From: Sulfobacillus benefaciens
GTDB taxonomy: Bacteria > Bacillota > Sulfobacillia > Sulfobacillales > Sulfobacillaceae
Direction of reading: 5' to 3'
NCBI GenBank assembly: GCA_003023725.1
Contig: PXYT01000026.1
Coordinates: 1 to 45,567 of the forward strand
DNA length: 45,567 nucleotides
Shown: in pieces, positions 43,639-45,567 of the stretch
Position numbering within the stretch: the first letter of the stretch is position 1
Layout: each line of letters opens with the position of its first letter
Made by a program: the position numbers and the translations under genes
The notes under the pieces: generated by a model
What the model was told of the DNA's origin: nothing
The model's database searches: none
The model's input: only the letters and a program-made list of their open reading frames with translations

Positions 43639-44933
43639 AGATCTTCCCCCCTTTCCCTGCCCCCGGTAATTAGAACAGGGTCAATGAGTTCTCCGGCCAC
43701 TGCCGCCGCAGCGGCCACGAAGGCATTTCCCAGATAGATTTCCGCCTTGGCGTGACCCATCCGTCCTCTGAAGTTCCGGTTGGTCGTGGCCACGGCCACC
43801 TCATCTTGGTCCAAAAGTCCCATATGACCTCCAAAACAGGCTCCGCACGTGGGAGTAGACACGGCGGCACCAGCTTCAATAAGTTGTTCAATAATGCCGT
43901 CTTCCAGGGCTTGCTGGTAAATATGCTGGGTTGCCGGAACGACGATAAGGCGGGTTCCACGGGCCACATGTCGCCCCCGGAGAATTTCCGCAGCCTGGCG
44001 CAAATCGGTTAGCGTGCCATTAGCGCAGTTTCCGATATACACCTGGTCAACATGACGGCCCGACACCTCATCCAAAGAGTGCACATCCCCCGGTGAATGA
44101 GGAACCGCCACCAAGGGCGGCATATCAGCCAAAGAAAGGACATACCGTTCACGGTAGATAGCATCCTTATCGGCTGCCACGGCTTTATCCGACGGCACAG
44201 CTCGCTCTTGAGCCCATGCGGAGAGAAGCGGATCCGCTTCGACCATTCCGGCTTTCGCGCCCGCTTCTACAGTCATATTGCATAGTGCCATGCGTTCATC
44301 CATGTTAAGAGCCCAGATGCCCTCGCCACTAAATTCCAACGCCATATAAGTAGCCCCGTCCACGCCAATTTCCTGCAAAACGCGCAAAATCACATCCTTG
44401 CCGGTCACGTAGGCCGTCGGTCTTCCCGTGAATTCAAAGCGCAGTGTTTGGGGAATCTGAAACCATAAATCGCCCAGAGCCAGAGCCACAGCTATGTCGG
44501 TGGACCCGAGGCCCGTCCCGAATGCGTTAAAAGCCCCGTAAGTGCAACTATGGGAATCACCGCCGATAATCAGCTCACCCGGGGCCACCAGGCCTTGTTC
44601 GGGAAGAAGGGCGTGTTCGATTCCTCCTTGGCCCACCTCATAATAATGGGTGACCCCGTAACGTTCGGCGAAAACACGCATCTGCCGAATACCGTGTGCC
44701 GCTGCAATAGTGGGCGGAGGAGCAAAGTGATCGGCAACCAAGACAACCTGATCCGGATTCGATAATTTTGTAGCTCCGACGGCTTCGAACTGACGAAATG
44801 CCAAGGGCCCACTCACATCATTGAGAAGAATGCGGTCCACTCGCGCCCGAACGATCTGCCCAGGCCGCACTGCAGCGGGGCCGTCCACCAGGTGATCCAT
44901 CAAGATTTTTTCGGCCATAGTCCACCCACTCAT
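43635..44933 (-). CDS. Aconitase-family large subunit (LeuC/DmdA-like)
   Basis: A 432-residue [4Fe-4S] hydro-lyase subunit. The true start is ATG 44933 (MSGWTMAEK) with AGGAGG seven bases upstream; the frame continues to 45431 only because of a one-base change in a G-run. Cluster ligands are Cys in YIGNCANGTLTDL near 291-303 and CGAC in PTCGACFGGHMG near 351-362; GGDSHSCTYGAFNAFGTGLGS lies near 121-141. The end ATTNRNFRGRMGHAKAEIYL is typical of the HACN/LeuC group. It forms a dehydratase/isomerase with the small subunit. Confidence 0.88.
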   Translation of the reverse strand: MSGWTMAEKILMDHLVDGPAAVRPGQIVRARVDRILLNDVSGPLAFRQFEAVGATKLSNPDQVVLVADHFAPPPTIAAAHGIRQMRVFAERYGVTHYYEVGQGGIEHALLPEQGLVAPGELIIGGDSHSCTYGAFNAFGTGLGSTDIAVALALGDLWFQIPQTLRFEFTGRPTAYVTGKDVILRVLQEIGVDGATYMALEFSGEGIWALNMDERMALCNMTVEAGAKAGMVEADPLLSAWAQERAVPSDKAVAADKDAIYRERYVLSLADMPPLVAVPHSPGDVHSLDEVSGRHVDQVYIGNCANGTLTDLRQAAEILRGRHVARGTRLIVVPATQHIYQQALEDGIIEQLIEAGAAVSTPTCGACFGGHMGLLDQDEVAVATTNRNFRGRMGHAKAEIYLGNAFVAAAAAVAGELIDPVLITGGRERGEDL

Positions 44934-44935
44934 CG

Positions 44936-45365
44936 TTACGCCTCCTGGGACCAGGCCGCCAGCCCCGCTTGAGCGCATTCCATGTCCTGGCTGTAATGAC
45001 CTCCCGAACAGCCTATACCCCCCCACAACCTGGCCATTGGCTACAATAGGATATCCGCCTCCAAACACGATCAACCGCGGAGTTGAGGGGATACCTGTCA
45101 AGAGAGGCGCATCGTTTTTGATAAATTCATGCCATTGATCCGTGGCAATACCAAAACTGGCGGCAGTCCATGCCTTATTTTGGGCAATATCAACGCTCAA
45201 AAGCTTCACTCCGTCCATCCGCAAAAAAGCTTTCAGGATACCCGAGTCGTCGACCACCGCAATCACCATGGGCACACCGATTTCCTGAGCCTTGGCCGCG
45301 GCCGCGTTAACCATAATCTGAGCCCGTTCCGCTGTAATGCTCCATTTCTCAAAAGTCTGGCTCAC
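44936..45365 (-). pseudogene. GlcG/HbpS (DUF336) domain protein, frameshifted in a G7 run
   Basis: Start GTG 45365 has AAGGAGG seven bases upstream. The first about 115 residues are a clear GlcG-like domain: AAAAKAQEIGVPMVIAVVDDSG, FLRMDG, SVDIAQNKAWTA and FGGGYPIVANGQVVGG. At seven G residues (45018-45024) the frame shifts and runs into leuC. If one G is removed, the tail reads GIGCSGGHYSQDMECAQAGLAAW and stops at 44938-44936, giving 142 residues, the normal family length. It is either a real or switching frameshift or a sequencing error. The family binds heme or small metabolites and often accompanies dehydratases. Confidence 0.7.
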
Positions 45366-45519
45366 TGTACTCCCTCCTTGTTCATTCACATGAGTTCCCT
45401 CCCTTACCATCAACCAACATGGGACCAGCACTTAGCCGCATTCCGCAATGAAAGCATACTCCTTCACAAATTCTCTCAAAACTTCCGTCAGGTAACCGTG
45501 TCATTGATCAAAACTGTGT

Positions 45520-45567
45520 TCAAGTCTCTGGCAGCTCCATCACCTGTTGCAATACGTCATCACCCGG
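45520..45567 (-). CDS. C-terminal end of an upstream gene (partial)
   Basis: The minus strand entering the window reads PGDDVLQQVMELPET and stops at TGA 45522-45520. Too little remains to identify it. It would be the gene before the GlcG-like gene. Confidence 0.3.
   Translation of the reverse strand, partial: PGDDVLQQVMELPET

Noticed and set aside
43635-45431. A genuine 598-residue GlcG-LeuC fusion
   Set aside because: Removing one base in the G7 run restores normal ends for both genes and a ribosome site for leuC; treated as a frameshift instead.

Overview
The window looks like a chromosomal segment of a Gram-positive, acid-environment bacterium close to Sulfobacillus (Firmicutes). This is inferred from a sulfocyanin-like lipoprotein, the cluster pvlArgDC-speE-speB-argS beside a class A penicillin-binding protein, a sporulation-type 'YIEGIA capping' small protein, strong AGGAGG ribosome sites and frequent GTG/TTG starts. 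The species cannot be fixed from the sequence alone. No rRNA, tRNA or CRISPR array was seen.

Layout. 1-4.4 kb (minus strand): the start of a Tat-exported protein, a copper-ligand-less sulfocyanin relative, a PIG-V-like mannosyltransferase, two small proteins and a HAD phosphatase. 4.5-12.8 kb (mostly plus): an HPP membrane protein, a DNA photolyase, a secreted amidase-domain protein, a convergent penicillin-acylase-family hydrolase, a DUF2231 membrane protein, a J-domain/B-box membrane protein and a family 2 glycosyltransferase. 12.9-16.7 kb: divergent CynX-type transporter and aldo/keto reductase with two good promoters, then a secreted protein of unknown function. 16.9-21.8 kb: the YIEGIA-capping homologue, a decayed IS66-type transposase, a short-chain dehydrogenase with an Arg in the catalytic Lys position behind a TetR-like operator, a membrane protein, and a response regulator facing a soluble histidine kinase. 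21.8-28.7 kb: an intact nitrilase-fold hydrolase, a fusion of a nitrilase fold and an amidohydrolase fold that both lack catalytic residues, an HNH endonuclease behind DnaA-box-like and GAGAAC repeats, a TnpB pseudogene, and an SPFH-domain protein with a helical partner.

29.4-37.7 kb is biosynthetic: MetA (acetyl-type), then the operon pvlArgDC-speE-speB-argS running leftward from one promoter (arginine to agmatine to polyamine), and divergently a class A PBP converging on a PhzF-like isomerase. 37.7-39.0 kb has no convincing gene. 39.0-40.4 kb holds two Hsp20 genes, each with its own TTGACA promoter and the same pair of AAAGTCA repeats at identical spacing, which suggests one shared repressor.

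40.6-45.4 kb is a tightly coupled minus-strand catabolic operon: a GlcG/DUF336 protein (interrupted by a one-base change in a G7 run), large and small aconitase-family dehydratase subunits, an isocitrate-lyase-superfamily C-C lyase and an AMP-forming acyl-CoA ligase. Together these could dehydrate/rehydrate and split a branched alkylmalate and activate an acid product. With the double 'dead-enzyme' fusion at 23.2-24.7 kb, this operon is the most promising undescribed biology in the window.
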